Assembly (NCBI RefSeq): GCF_000176135.1
Contig: NZ_ACZN01000018.1
Coordinates: 1,042,984 to 1,106,983, forward strand
Length of the DNA: 64,000 nucleotides
Direction of reading: 5' to 3'
Source: Vibrio coralliilyticus ATCC BAA-450
Lineage (GTDB): Bacteria > Pseudomonadota > Gammaproteobacteria > Enterobacterales > Vibrionaceae
Part shown: piece after piece, positions 25,572 to 33,625 of the stretch
Layout of the letters: every line of letters starts with the position of its first letter
How positions within the stretch are numbered: the stretch's first letter is position 1
Position numbers and translations under genes: made by a program
Notes under the pieces: model-generated
What the model saw: the letters and a program-made list of their open reading frames with translations, nothing else
Told to the model about the DNA's origin: nothing
Databases searched by the model: none

Positions 25572-25853
25572 ATGAAAATCGACAAAGTTGCAGGCGGCCA
25601 CGTACCCCAAACCAGCCTAAACCAAGCTTCCAAGAAACCCGCAGAATCTTCGGCTGCTCAACCGATTTCAGAAGCCATGGTCAATACCAATACTGCTGCA
25701 ATCGACAAAGCACAGGCAGAAATGCAATCACTGCCTAACGTAGATATGGAAAAGGTTGAACAAGTCCGTAATGCGCTGGTAAAAGGCGAGTTGGCACTGG
25801 ATACCAAAGCGCTATCTCAAGCGGTTCTACAGTTTCATACTGGTCACGAGTAA
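25572..25853 (+). CDS. flgM: Anti-sigma-28 factor FlgM (lateral system)
   Basis: ATG 25572 with AAGGA 8 bases upstream gives 93 residues. The N-terminus is low-complexity. The C-terminal half (about 50-90: V-E-Q-V-R-N-A-L-V-K-G-E-L-A-L-D-T-K-A-L-S-Q) is the sigma-binding region. It should hold LafS inactive until the hook is finished and FlgM is exported. A 150-base gap separates it from flgA, so it may have its own promoter. Confidence 0.92.
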   Translation: MKIDKVAGGHVPQTSLNQASKKPAESSAAQPISEAMVNTNTAAIDKAQAEMQSLPNVDMEKVEQVRNALVKGELALDTKALSQAVLQFHTGHE

Positions 25854-25871
25854 CGCAGGCTGGAGTTCAAT

Positions 25872-26315
25872 ATGGCATCTGAAACCTCTCGCATGATTCA
25901 GCGCTTTCTCACCTCCATAGGCGATGACATCAAGTCGTATCGCCAATTAGCGACACTGTTACAAGAGCAAAAATCGCTGTATTTGTCTTTTGATGCAGCG
26001 AAACTCAACCAAAATCTTGCCGAGCAAAAACCATTGCTTAGAAAGCTTGATCTACATGCAACTGAACGTAGCCAGACCATGAAAGCTTTACGGCTGACTA
26101 GCGACCAAGCCGGTATCAGCAAACTTTTTTCTGTATTACCGCCGTCGTTGTCAGGCAAAGTTCATGCACAATGGCGCGAATTAGAATCTCTGGTTAAGCA
26201 GTGTCACGCACTCAATCAAGAGAACGGCCACAGCTCTGCCAGTTTTCATGAACTGATGTGTCATGTCACTCAACCAAGCCAACATACCTATGAAGAACAG
26301 CCATCGTTGAGATGA
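25872..26315 (+). CDS. flgN: FlgN-type chaperone for FlgK and FlgL (lateral system)
   Basis: A protein of 147 residues, mostly helical (L-A-T-L-L-Q-E-Q-K-S-L-Y-L, L-R-K-L-D-L-H-A-T-E-R). Size and place directly after flgM fit FlgN, the export chaperone for the two junction proteins. The stop overlaps the next gene by 4 bases (ATGA). Confidence 0.86.
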   Translation: MASETSRMIQRFLTSIGDDIKSYRQLATLLQEQKSLYLSFDAAKLNQNLAEQKPLLRKLDLHATERSQTMKALRLTSDQAGISKLFSVLPPSLSGKVHAQWRELESLVKQCHALNQENGHSSASFHELMCHVTQPSQHTYEEQPSLR

Positions 26316-27004
26316 TCAATGTTCGCAATGGTTGGAAAGAGGCATTGTACAAGCTCTTGTCGGTTTATCTTTGTACTGTATACCCTCTCAACGCCTCACC
26401 TTTACTTACTGAATTTGAGTACGAACTGGCTATCCTGACACCCTATAAAAAGCAAATAGAACAACGTTTGGCGGTTAACCGACCTCTGATTCAGGACATC
26501 GCCAAGCAGTTATCATCTCAATCCTTGCCATCACAGCTGATATTGCTACCCATGCTAGAGTCTTCCTATGATCCTAAAGCTGTCTCTCACGCCAATGCAG
26601 CAGGGTTATGGCAACTTATGCCTGCAACAGCACAACGCTTCGGCCTTAAAATCGATGCCAGCCAAGATCAACGATTTGACATTCAAGCCAGTACTGAGGC
26701 AGCCATCGAATATCTGGCGTTTTTGCACAATAAGTTTGATGATTTGGCACTCACCATTGCGGCATACAATGCTGGGGAAGGCCGAGTATCCCGTGCCATT
26801 AAAAAGTCTGGCAGCAGACAGTTTTCTACACTCGCGCTACCTTCAGAAACGACACAATATGTGCATCGATTTTATGCCCTGCGAAGCTTGATTGAGATAG
26901 AGAGACTACTTGAAAAACAGCCTAATACACTGTTTTTATTTGGCGAATTTAACCAGTCGCCGCTTGTCGATCTATCTCCTCTTCCACCACTCATCACCTT
27001 ATAA
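26312..27004 (+). CDS. Lytic transglycosylase coupled to flgN, possible flagellar peptidoglycan hydrolase
   Basis: A protein of 230 residues with an SLT domain (about 65-185): catalytic E83 in M-L-E-S-S-Y-D-P, G-L-W-Q-L-M-P at 98-104 and A-Y-N-A-G-E-G at 151-157. It is closest in style to MltD cores but has no LysM repeats. The N-terminus has a hydrophobic stretch (about 11-28) that could be a signal peptide. It overlaps flgN by 4 bases, so it is made with the flagellar chaperone. The FlgJ of this locus lacks a muramidase domain, so this enzyme probably opens the wall for the rod; this role is inferred. Confidence 0.85.
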   Translation: MINVRNGWKEALYKLLSVYLCTVYPLNASPLLTEFEYELAILTPYKKQIEQRLAVNRPLIQDIAKQLSSQSLPSQLILLPMLESSYDPKAVSHANAAGLWQLMPATAQRFGLKIDASQDQRFDIQASTEAAIEYLAFLHNKFDDLALTIAAYNAGEGRVSRAIKKSGSRQFSTLALPSETTQYVHRFYALRSLIEIERLLEKQPNTLFLFGEFNQSPLVDLSPLPPLITL

Positions 27005-27156
27005 AGACTCAACGGCTAATCAGATACGTTAACAACTCGATACAGTTGCTTATGCTCTCAAGCTATTAGTACTTCAACCTTAATGCCCGACAGCTCTAAA
27101 GATATCCTTGCTTAACGATGGTTTTTACAGGTTTAGCCACTAATTTAGCCCCGATA

Positions 27157-27176
27157 ACGGGAATATCCCGTATAAT
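27157..27176 (+). promoter_or_regulatory. Candidate rsx promoter with an inverted repeat
   Basis: Arms ACGGGA (27157-27162) and TCCCGT (27166-27171) directly abut a TATAAT (27171-27176), about 100 bases before rsxA. No good -35 is visible, which suggests that an activator or repressor acts through the repeat. The regulator is unknown. Confidence 0.4.
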
Positions 27177-27272
27177 TTTTATTCAACAATACAAAACCCT
27201 AGCTTTCGTTGGTTGTTATTGACTCAGCAAAGCAGGATAATATCGGGATCGGATTCTCTTAAATATATAATT

Positions 27273-27854
27273 ATGACCGAATATCTTTTGTTGCTGGTCG
27301 GCACTGTGCTGGTCAACAACTTTGTACTGGTGAAGTTTTTGGGCCTATGTCCATTTATGGGCGTTTCCAAGAAGCTGGAAACAGCAATCGGAATGGGGTT
27401 GGCAACCACGTTTGTCCTGACCTTAGCCTCAGTGTGCTCGTATCTTGTGGAAAGCTACATTCTTGAACCTTTGGGGCTGGAATATTTGCGTACCATGAGC
27501 TTTATTTTGGTGATCGCCGTTGTGGTTCAGTTCACCGAAATGGTGGTGCATAAAACCAGCCCGACGCTCTATCGCCTATTGGGGATTTTCCTGCCGCTGA
27601 TCACAACCAACTGTGCGGTTTTAGGTGTCGCCCTGCTTAACATCAACGAAAACCACAATTTCATCGAATCTATCATTTATGGATTTGGTGCAGCAGTCGG
27701 TTTCTCACTAGTTCTCATCCTCTTCGCCTCTATGCGTGAGCGTATCGCAGCGGCCGATGTACCTGCGCCATTTAAAGGGGCATCAATCGCCATGATCACC
27801 GCCGGTCTGATGTCGCTAGCATTCATGGGCTTTACTGGACTGGTGAAATTGTAA
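27273..27854 (+). CDS. rsxA: Electron transport complex subunit RsxA
   Basis: ATG 27273 gives 193 residues (M-T-E-Y-L-L-L-L-V-G), the family size; the upstream part of the frame is not coding. It is a six-helix membrane protein with V-N-N-F-V-L-V-K-F-L-G-L-C and the T-N-C-A-V-L-G motif that hold cysteine residues near the membrane centre. It forms the Rsx (Rnf) complex with RsxBCDGE, moving electrons between NADH and ferredoxin and keeping SoxR reduced in enterics. It is coupled to rsxB by TAATG. Confidence 0.96.
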   Translation: MTEYLLLLVGTVLVNNFVLVKFLGLCPFMGVSKKLETAIGMGLATTFVLTLASVCSYLVESYILEPLGLEYLRTMSFILVIAVVVQFTEMVVHKTSPTLYRLLGIFLPLITTNCAVLGVALLNINENHNFIESIIYGFGAAVGFSLVLILFASMRERIAAADVPAPFKGASIAMITAGLMSLAFMGFTGLVKL

Positions 27855-28438
27855 TGAGCGCTATTCTTATTGCTGTACTGGCCCTAGCAGCACTTGCGGC
27901 ACTGTTTGGCGCCATATTAGGGTTTGCCTCGATCCGCTTTAAAGTTGAAGCAGACCCGATTGTCGACCAGATTGATAACATTTTGCCTCAAACCCAGTGT
28001 GGCCAGTGCGGCTACCCGGGTTGTCGCCCTTATGCAGAAGCGATTGCGAATGGCGACGAGATCAACAAGTGTCCTCCTGGCGGTCAGGCAACTATCGAGA
28101 AGCTGGCCGATCTTATGGGCGTCGAAGCAACAGACTCGGCACACGATCTGGATGACAACGTCAAAACCGTCGCATTTATTCATGAGGACATGTGCATTGG
28201 CTGCACTAAGTGTATTCAGGCTTGTCCGGTTGATGCGATTGTTGGCGGTACTAAAGCTCTTCACACGGTGATTAAAGACGAATGTACCGGTTGTGACCTG
28301 TGTGTTGCACCTTGTCCAACGGACTGTATTGAAATGATTCCTGTAGAAACCACTACAGCGAGCTGGAAGTGGCAACTGGACGCCATTCCTGTTGTTGATA
28401 TTACCGATTCTGCCAAGTCGCAGAATGGCGTGAATTAA
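27854..28438 (+). CDS. rsxB: Electron transport complex iron-sulfur subunit RsxB
   Basis: A protein of 194 residues. One N-terminal membrane helix is followed by the C-G-Q-C-G-Y-P-G-C four-cysteine motif (about 49-57), then two 4Fe-4S ferredoxin motifs (C-I-G-C-T-K-C-I-Q-A-C-P and C-T-G-C-D-L-C-V-A-P-C-P). It carries electrons on the cytoplasmic side of the complex. It starts inside the rsxA stop. Confidence 0.97.
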   Translation: MSAILIAVLALAALAALFGAILGFASIRFKVEADPIVDQIDNILPQTQCGQCGYPGCRPYAEAIANGDEINKCPPGGQATIEKLADLMGVEATDSAHDLDDNVKTVAFIHEDMCIGCTKCIQACPVDAIVGGTKALHTVIKDECTGCDLCVAPCPTDCIEMIPVETTTASWKWQLDAIPVVDITDSAKSQNGVN

Positions 28439-28446
28439 GGACTGGT

Positions 28447-31218
28447 ATGCTGTCACTCATCGAACAAATTAAGTCAGGCGCACTTTGGGATTTCCCAGGG
28501 GGTGTCCACCCACCAGAAAACAAAAAGCAGTCGGTTAAAAGCGAGATTGCCAAAGCGAGTATTCCACAAGAAATCGTTCTGCCAGTGAAGCAACACATTG
28601 GTAAACCGGGCACGATCACAGTGGAAGTTGGCGAGCAAGTACTCAAAGGTCAGCCGCTGACTAAATACGACACCAGCTTCATGCTTCCGGTCCATGCACC
28701 AACATCCGGTAAAATCACAGCGATAGAGTCTCGTACTACAGCCCACCCATCCGGTCTGGCAGAAACTTGTATCGTCATTTCTCCAGATGGTGAAGATCGC
28801 TGGATTGAACGAAAAACAGATAACGACTTTACCCAACGTACACCAGACGAATTGATTGAGATTATTCGTCAGGCTGGCGTTTCAGGTATGGGCGGCGCAG
28901 GCTTTCCAACCGCGAAAAAGATCCAAGCTGGATTGGCTCGAACAGAGATTCTGATTGTTAATGCTGCAGAATGTGAACCTTACATCACCGCCGATGACAT
29001 GTTGATGCAAGAACATGCCGATGAAGTAATTAAAGGCATCGAGATTGTTGAACACATCTTAAATCCTAAGCTGACCATTATTGGTATTGAGGACAACAAA
29101 CCTCAAGCCATCAAAGCGTTAGAACAAGCCGCAGAGCATAAAGACATCGTCATCCGCGTCATCCCCACCAAATACCCATCGGGTGGTGAAAAGCAGTTGA
29201 TAAAAATACTGACCAACAAAGAAGTACCAGCAAACAGTATTCCAGCGGATATTGGATTGTTAGTGCAAAATGTTGGTTCGCTGCAAGCCATTAAGCGTGC
29301 TGTTTGTGATGGCGAACCTCTGGTTGATCGAATCGTTACTCTGACCGGAGATACCTTTAAACAGCCGCGTAATGTCAAAGCACTGATTGGTACACCGGTT
29401 CAATCACTGCTCGACGAGTTTGGCTATAAAGCCGATAAAAAACTGCCTCGCCTAATCATGGGTGGCCCTATGATGGGCTTTACGCTGCCCCATGCCAACG
29501 TTCCGATTACCAAAACCGCGAACTGCATTCTGGCTCCGACTCGTAAAGAGATTTCACCCAATCAGTACGAAATGGCCTGTATCCGTTGTGGTCAATGTGC
29601 CGAGGCCTGCCCTGCTTCACTGCTCCCTCAGCAGCTTCAATGGCATGCAAAAGCAGAGGAATACGACAAATGCGAAGAGCTCAACCTTAAAGATTGTATC
29701 GAATGTGGCGCTTGTGCCTTTGTCTGCCCAAGTGAAATCCCGCTGGTGCAATACTACCGCCAAGCCAAAGCTGAGATGCGTACTCGCAAAGAAGAGTCCG
29801 AAGCCGCTGAACGCGCTAAAATCCGCTTTGAAGAGAAGAAAGCGCGACTTGAGCGTGATAAAGCCGAGCGCGAGAATCGATTCAAGAAAGCGGCAGATGA
29901 TCGTCGCAAAGATATGAAGAAAACCGGTGGCGATGATGCCATTGCTGCAGCCATTGCGCGCGTAAAAGCACAGAAATCTGAAGCGAAATCAGATGAACCC
30001 GCAGTTAAACCTGCGGTAGCGGCCGCAATCGCTAAAGCGAAAGCTAAGCAAGCGGCTGCGATGCAAGCAGGTGATGCGGAGCCAGACAACTCTGAAATGG
30101 CAAAACTGCGTGAAGAACGCAAACGTCAGGCAAGAGAGAAAAAAGCTCAGAAGACTCAAGAGGCTACGCCAACCACTTCATCCGGTGATAAGAAAGATGC
30201 GGTTGCAGCAGCTATTGCGCGCGCTAAAGCGAAAAAAGCCGCGCAGCAAGAAGGTAAACCGGAACCCGTCACCGCTGAACCGGAAAACGCTGAAGCAGGA
30301 GAGGATCCGAAGAAAGCGGCGGTCGCTGCCGCTATCGCACGCGCTAAAGCACGCAAAGCGCAGCAAGAAGATAAATCGGAACCAGTAACCACTGAGCCTG
30401 AAAGCGCTGAAGTAGCCGAAGAGGATCCGAAGAAAGCGGCAGTCGCTGCCGCTATTGCACGCGCTAAAGCACGTAAAGCACAGCAGGAAGGTAAATCGGA
30501 ACCAATTACCGCTGAGCCTGAAAGCGCTGAAGTGACAGAAGAGGATCCGAAGAAAGCTGCTGTAGCTGCCGCAATCGCGCGCGCTAAAGCACGTAAAGCG
30601 CAGCAAGAAGGCAAATCGGAACCCATCACCACTGAATCTGAAAGCGCTGAAGTTGCCGAAGAGGATCCGAAGAAAGCCGCGGTCGCTGCCGCTATCGCAC
30701 GTGCCAAAGCACGAAAAGCGCAGCAGGAAGCAGAACCTGAAAGCACTGAGCCTGCCGAAGAGGATCCAAAGAAAGCCGCGGTGGCTGCCGCTATTGCGCG
30801 TGCTAAAGCACGTAAAGCGCAGCAGGAAGGTAAGTCAGAACCCGTCACCGCTGAGCCTGAAAGCACCGAAGTAGCCGAAGAGGATCCTAAGAAAGCTGCT
30901 GTAGCTGCCGCAATCGCGCGCGCTAAAGCACGTAAAGCGCAGCAAGAAGGCAAATCGGAACCCGTCACCACTGAATCTGAAAGCGCTGAAGTTGCCGAAG
31001 AGGATCCGAAGAAAGCCGCGGTTGCTGCCGCCATTGCGCGTGCCAAAGCACGTAAAGCTCAGCGGGAAGGCAAATCGGAACCCGTCACAGCAGTACCTGA
31101 AAGCACAGAAGTAGCCGCAGAGGATCCGAAGAAAGCGGCTGTGGCTGCCGCTATCGCACGCGCCAAAGCACGCAAAGCTGAACGCGAACAGAATAATAAA
31201 TTTGAGGAGAACGAGTAG
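28447..31218 (+). CDS. rsxC: Electron transport complex subunit RsxC with a long repeat tail
   Basis: A protein of 923 residues. Residues 1-445 are the conserved RsxC core: an NADH/FMN region with G-M-G-G-A-G-F-P-T and two 4Fe-4S motifs (near C378, C-I-R-C-G-Q-C-A-E-A-C-P, and C417, C-I-E-C-G-A-C-A-F-V-C-P). Residues 445-580 are a charged coiled coil. The rest is about nine copies of a 40-residue unit, D-P-K-K-A-A-V-A-A-A-I-A-R-A-K-A-R-K. The tail is long, but Ala/Lys-rich repeat tails are known in this family. It is the soluble entry point for NADH electrons. Confidence 0.95.
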   Translation: MLSLIEQIKSGALWDFPGGVHPPENKKQSVKSEIAKASIPQEIVLPVKQHIGKPGTITVEVGEQVLKGQPLTKYDTSFMLPVHAPTSGKITAIESRTTAHPSGLAETCIVISPDGEDRWIERKTDNDFTQRTPDELIEIIRQAGVSGMGGAGFPTAKKIQAGLARTEILIVNAAECEPYITADDMLMQEHADEVIKGIEIVEHILNPKLTIIGIEDNKPQAIKALEQAAEHKDIVIRVIPTKYPSGGEKQLIKILTNKEVPANSIPADIGLLVQNVGSLQAIKRAVCDGEPLVDRIVTLTGDTFKQPRNVKALIGTPVQSLLDEFGYKADKKLPRLIMGGPMMGFTLPHANVPITKTANCILAPTRKEISPNQYEMACIRCGQCAEACPASLLPQQLQWHAKAEEYDKCEELNLKDCIECGACAFVCPSEIPLVQYYRQAKAEMRTRKEESEAAERAKIRFEEKKARLERDKAERENRFKKAADDRRKDMKKTGGDDAIAAAIARVKAQKSEAKSDEPAVKPAVAAAIAKAKAKQAAAMQAGDAEPDNSEMAKLREERKRQAREKKAQKTQEATPTTSSGDKKDAVAAAIARAKAKKAAQQEGKPEPVTAEPENAEAGEDPKKAAVAAAIARAKARKAQQEDKSEPVTTEPESAEVAEEDPKKAAVAAAIARAKARKAQQEGKSEPITAEPESAEVTEEDPKKAAVAAAIARAKARKAQQEGKSEPITTESESAEVAEEDPKKAAVAAAIARAKARKAQQEAEPESTEPAEEDPKKAAVAAAIARAKARKAQQEGKSEPVTAEPESTEVAEEDPKKAAVAAAIARAKARKAQQEGKSEPVTTESESAEVAEEDPKKAAVAAAIARAKARKAQREGKSEPVTAVPESTEVAAEDPKKAAVAAAIARAKARKAEREQNNKFEENE
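30181..31197 (+). repeat. Tandem 120-bp repeat inside rsxC
   Basis: The unit beginning GAGGATCC recurs at 30301, 30421, 30541, 30661, 30760, 30880, 31000 and 31120, with a divergent first copy from about 30190. Spacing is exactly 120 bases except one 99-base unit (30661-30759), an in-frame loss of 21 bases. Copies differ mostly at third codon positions. Such arrays vary in copy number by slippage or recombination. Confidence 0.93.
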
Positions 31219-32264
31219 TGGCCTTTTTCATTGCCAGCTCACCCCACGCTCATAGTCGCAGAAGCACCCCCGACCTGATGAAATGGGTAGCGCTGTGTGC
31301 ATTACCCGGCTTATTCGCCCAGACCTACTTTTTTGGGTGGGGAACATTAATTCAGCTCGGCTTTGCCATCATTCTTGGGCTTTTGCTTGAGGCTGGTGTC
31401 ATGTTGGCTCGTAAACGCCATCCGATGTCGGCATTGCGGGACAATAGCGCGATTGTAACTGCGTGGCTGCTTGCGGTTGCGATTCCACCTCTGTCGCCGT
31501 GGTGGCTCATCACCATTGGTCTTATTTTTGCGATTTTGATAGCGAAGCACCTCTATGGCGGTATTGGCCAAAACTTATTTAACCCCGCAATGGTTGCTTA
31601 TGTTGTACTGCTGATCTCCTTCCCGGTACAAATGACCAGTTGGATCTCACCTACCGAACTGCAACCGACAACGAGCTCTTTAGGCGATGCGTTTTCACTG
31701 ATTTTCACTGGTTTCAATCTTGATGGCTTATCACTTCAGCAGATTCGAACAGGTGTAGATGGCATTACCATGGCAACGCCACTCGATGCCTTCAAGACCG
31801 CACTCCATACAGGTAATACCGCTGCAGAAGCTCTCCACCAGCCTCAGTTCAGTGGTCTGGCAGGTATCGGTTGGGAGTGGGTTAACTTAGCCTACCTAGT
31901 GGGTGGCCTACTGCTGATCAAATTAAAAGTCATTAACTGGCATATTCCGGTTAGCTTCGTTGTCAGTTTGACGGTGATGAGCGGCTTGTTTGCTATCTTA
32001 ACTCCGGGAGAGACGGCGTCTCCGCTGATCCACCTACTCTCCGGAGCGACCATGCTTGGCGCTTTCTTTATTGCCACTGATCCAGTGTCTGCGTCTACGA
32101 CGGTGAAAGGCCGACTGATTTTCGGTGCGTTCATTGGCGCTATGGTATTCATTATCCGCAGCTGGGGCGGCTTCCCTGACGGTGTCGCCTTCGCAGTACT
32201 GCTTGGCAACATGTGTGTGCCTTTGATTGATTACTACACTAAGCCTCGAACGTACGGCCACTAA
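31218..32264 (+). CDS. rsxD: Electron transport complex membrane subunit RsxD
   Basis: A protein of 348 residues starting with GTG that overlaps the rsxC stop. It has about nine membrane helices. The flavinylation motif D-G-I-T-M-A-T-P is at 181-188, giving T187 as the expected covalent FMN site. It belongs to the ion-translocating membrane arm of Rsx/Rnf. RsxG starts 9 bases later. Confidence 0.95.
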   Translation: MAFFIASSPHAHSRRSTPDLMKWVALCALPGLFAQTYFFGWGTLIQLGFAIILGLLLEAGVMLARKRHPMSALRDNSAIVTAWLLAVAIPPLSPWWLITIGLIFAILIAKHLYGGIGQNLFNPAMVAYVVLLISFPVQMTSWISPTELQPTTSSLGDAFSLIFTGFNLDGLSLQQIRTGVDGITMATPLDAFKTALHTGNTAAEALHQPQFSGLAGIGWEWVNLAYLVGGLLLIKLKVINWHIPVSFVVSLTVMSGLFAILTPGETASPLIHLLSGATMLGAFFIATDPVSASTTVKGRLIFGAFIGAMVFIIRSWGGFPDGVAFAVLLGNMCVPLIDYYTKPRTYGH

Positions 32265-32272
32265 GGAGCAGC

Positions 32273-32907
32273 ATGTTAAACGCTATTCGCAAGAACGGTG
32301 CAATACTCGCGATTTTCGCCTGTGCTTCAACAGGTGTCGTTGCGCTCACGCACTATTTGACTAAAGACCAAATCAGCCAGCAAGAACAGGCTCAACTGCT
32401 GTCTGTACTCAACCAAGTGATTCCTCCTGAGATGCATGACAACAGCTTGTACGAGTCCTGCACAATGGTCTCAGATCCCGCTTTGGGAACTGATGAAGCT
32501 ATGCCCGTCTATATGGCGAGTAAAAATGGCGAGCCGACAGCATTGGCCATAGAGGCGATCGCCCCAGACGGTTATAACGGCGCAATCAAGATCATTGTTG
32601 GCATCAAGCAAGATGGGATGGTTCTAGGGTCACGAGTTCTGAGTCATCAAGAAACACCTGGACTAGGGGACAAAATTGACTTACGAGTTACCGACTGGAT
32701 CCTGAGCTTTGCTGGCAAGAAAGTTACGCCAGAAAACGAAGCCGATTGGAAAGTACGTAAAGATGGTGGGCAATTCGATCAGTTTACTGGCGCAACAATT
32801 ACCCCGAGAGCCGTCGTCAAAGCAGTGAAAAATACAGTACAATTTGTGAACAAAAATCGTGCACAAATCAGAACCAGCCACGCAATTGTGGAGGCAACAA
32901 TGAGTGA
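32273..32907 (+). CDS. rsxG: Electron transport complex FMN subunit RsxG, frame disturbed near the C-terminus
   Basis: It has an N-terminal membrane helix (about 8-28), then a periplasmic FMN domain with T-G-A-T-I-T at 172-177 (flavinylated T175). After about residue 199 the frame does not stop but runs into rsxE, giving one open frame of 439 codons (32273-33592). Adding one base near 32872 instead gives N-Q-P-R-N-C-G-G-N-N-E and a stop at 32905-32907 that overlaps the rsxE start, a normal arrangement for this operon. A one-base loss or sequencing error is therefore more likely than a true RsxG-RsxE fusion. Confidence 0.85.
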
Positions 32908-33592
32908 TCACAAAACACTGATTAAAAACGGTATGTGGGACAACAACCCGGCACTAGTTCAGCTGCTGGGTCTCTGTCCGTTGTTGGCTGTGTCTTCAAC
33001 AGTGACCAATGCTTTGGGGTTAGGCATCGCTACCTTACTGGTCTTGGTCGGCTCTAACGTCACCGTTTCTCTGGTACGTGATTACGTGCCAAAAGAAGTA
33101 CGTATCCCAGTTTTCGTAATGATCATTGCTGCTCTGGTAACGTGTGTTCAACTGCTGATGAACGCCTACGCCTACGGTCTTTACCTGTCTTTGGGTATCT
33201 TCATCCCTCTTATCGTGACTAACTGTATCATCATTGGCCGAGCCGAGGCGTTTGCTTCGAAGAACGATTTATTGCCTTCTGCACAAGATGGTTTCTGGAT
33301 GGGCCTAGGCATGACCAGCGTCCTCGTTGTCTTAGGTGCCATGCGTGAAGTGATTGGTAACGGCACCCTATTTGATGGCGCTGACCTATTGCTTGGCAGC
33401 TGGGCAAGTGCCCTGCGCATTGAAATATTCCAGTTTGATAACAGCTTCTTACTGGCGCTACTTCCGCCTGGTGCCTTTATTGGCGTTGGGTTACTCATTG
33501 CACTGAAAAACATCATAGATAAACAACTAGAAGCTCGTCAGCCAAAACAAGAAAAACCGACCATTGAACGAGCTCGCGTCACTAACCAGTAA
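32900..33592 (+). CDS. rsxE: Electron transport complex subunit RsxE
   Basis: ATG 32900, with GGAGG just upstream, gives 230 residues, the normal family length. It has six membrane helices. N-P-A-L-V-Q-L-L-G-L-C-P-L-L-A and T-N-C-I-I-I-G-R-A-E-A-F-A are the RsxE counterparts of the RsxA motifs. It is paralogous to RsxA with inverted topology. As sequenced, it is also in frame with rsxG; independent initiation at 32900 would still make normal RsxE. Confidence 0.93.
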   Translation: MSDHKTLIKNGMWDNNPALVQLLGLCPLLAVSSTVTNALGLGIATLLVLVGSNVTVSLVRDYVPKEVRIPVFVMIIAALVTCVQLLMNAYAYGLYLSLGIFIPLIVTNCIIIGRAEAFASKNDLLPSAQDGFWMGLGMTSVLVVLGAMREVIGNGTLFDGADLLLGSWASALRIEIFQFDNSFLLALLPPGAFIGVGLLIALKNIIDKQLEARQPKQEKPTIERARVTNQ

Positions 33593-33625
33593 TATCTGGT
33601 TTACACACTGGAAAGCAGCTTCAAA

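Noticed and set aside
30156..31046. Long reverse-strand open frame (about 296 codons) opposite the rsxC repeats
   Set aside because: It is a by-product of the repetitive Ala/Lys coding strand; the reverse reading is low-complexity and has no start context.
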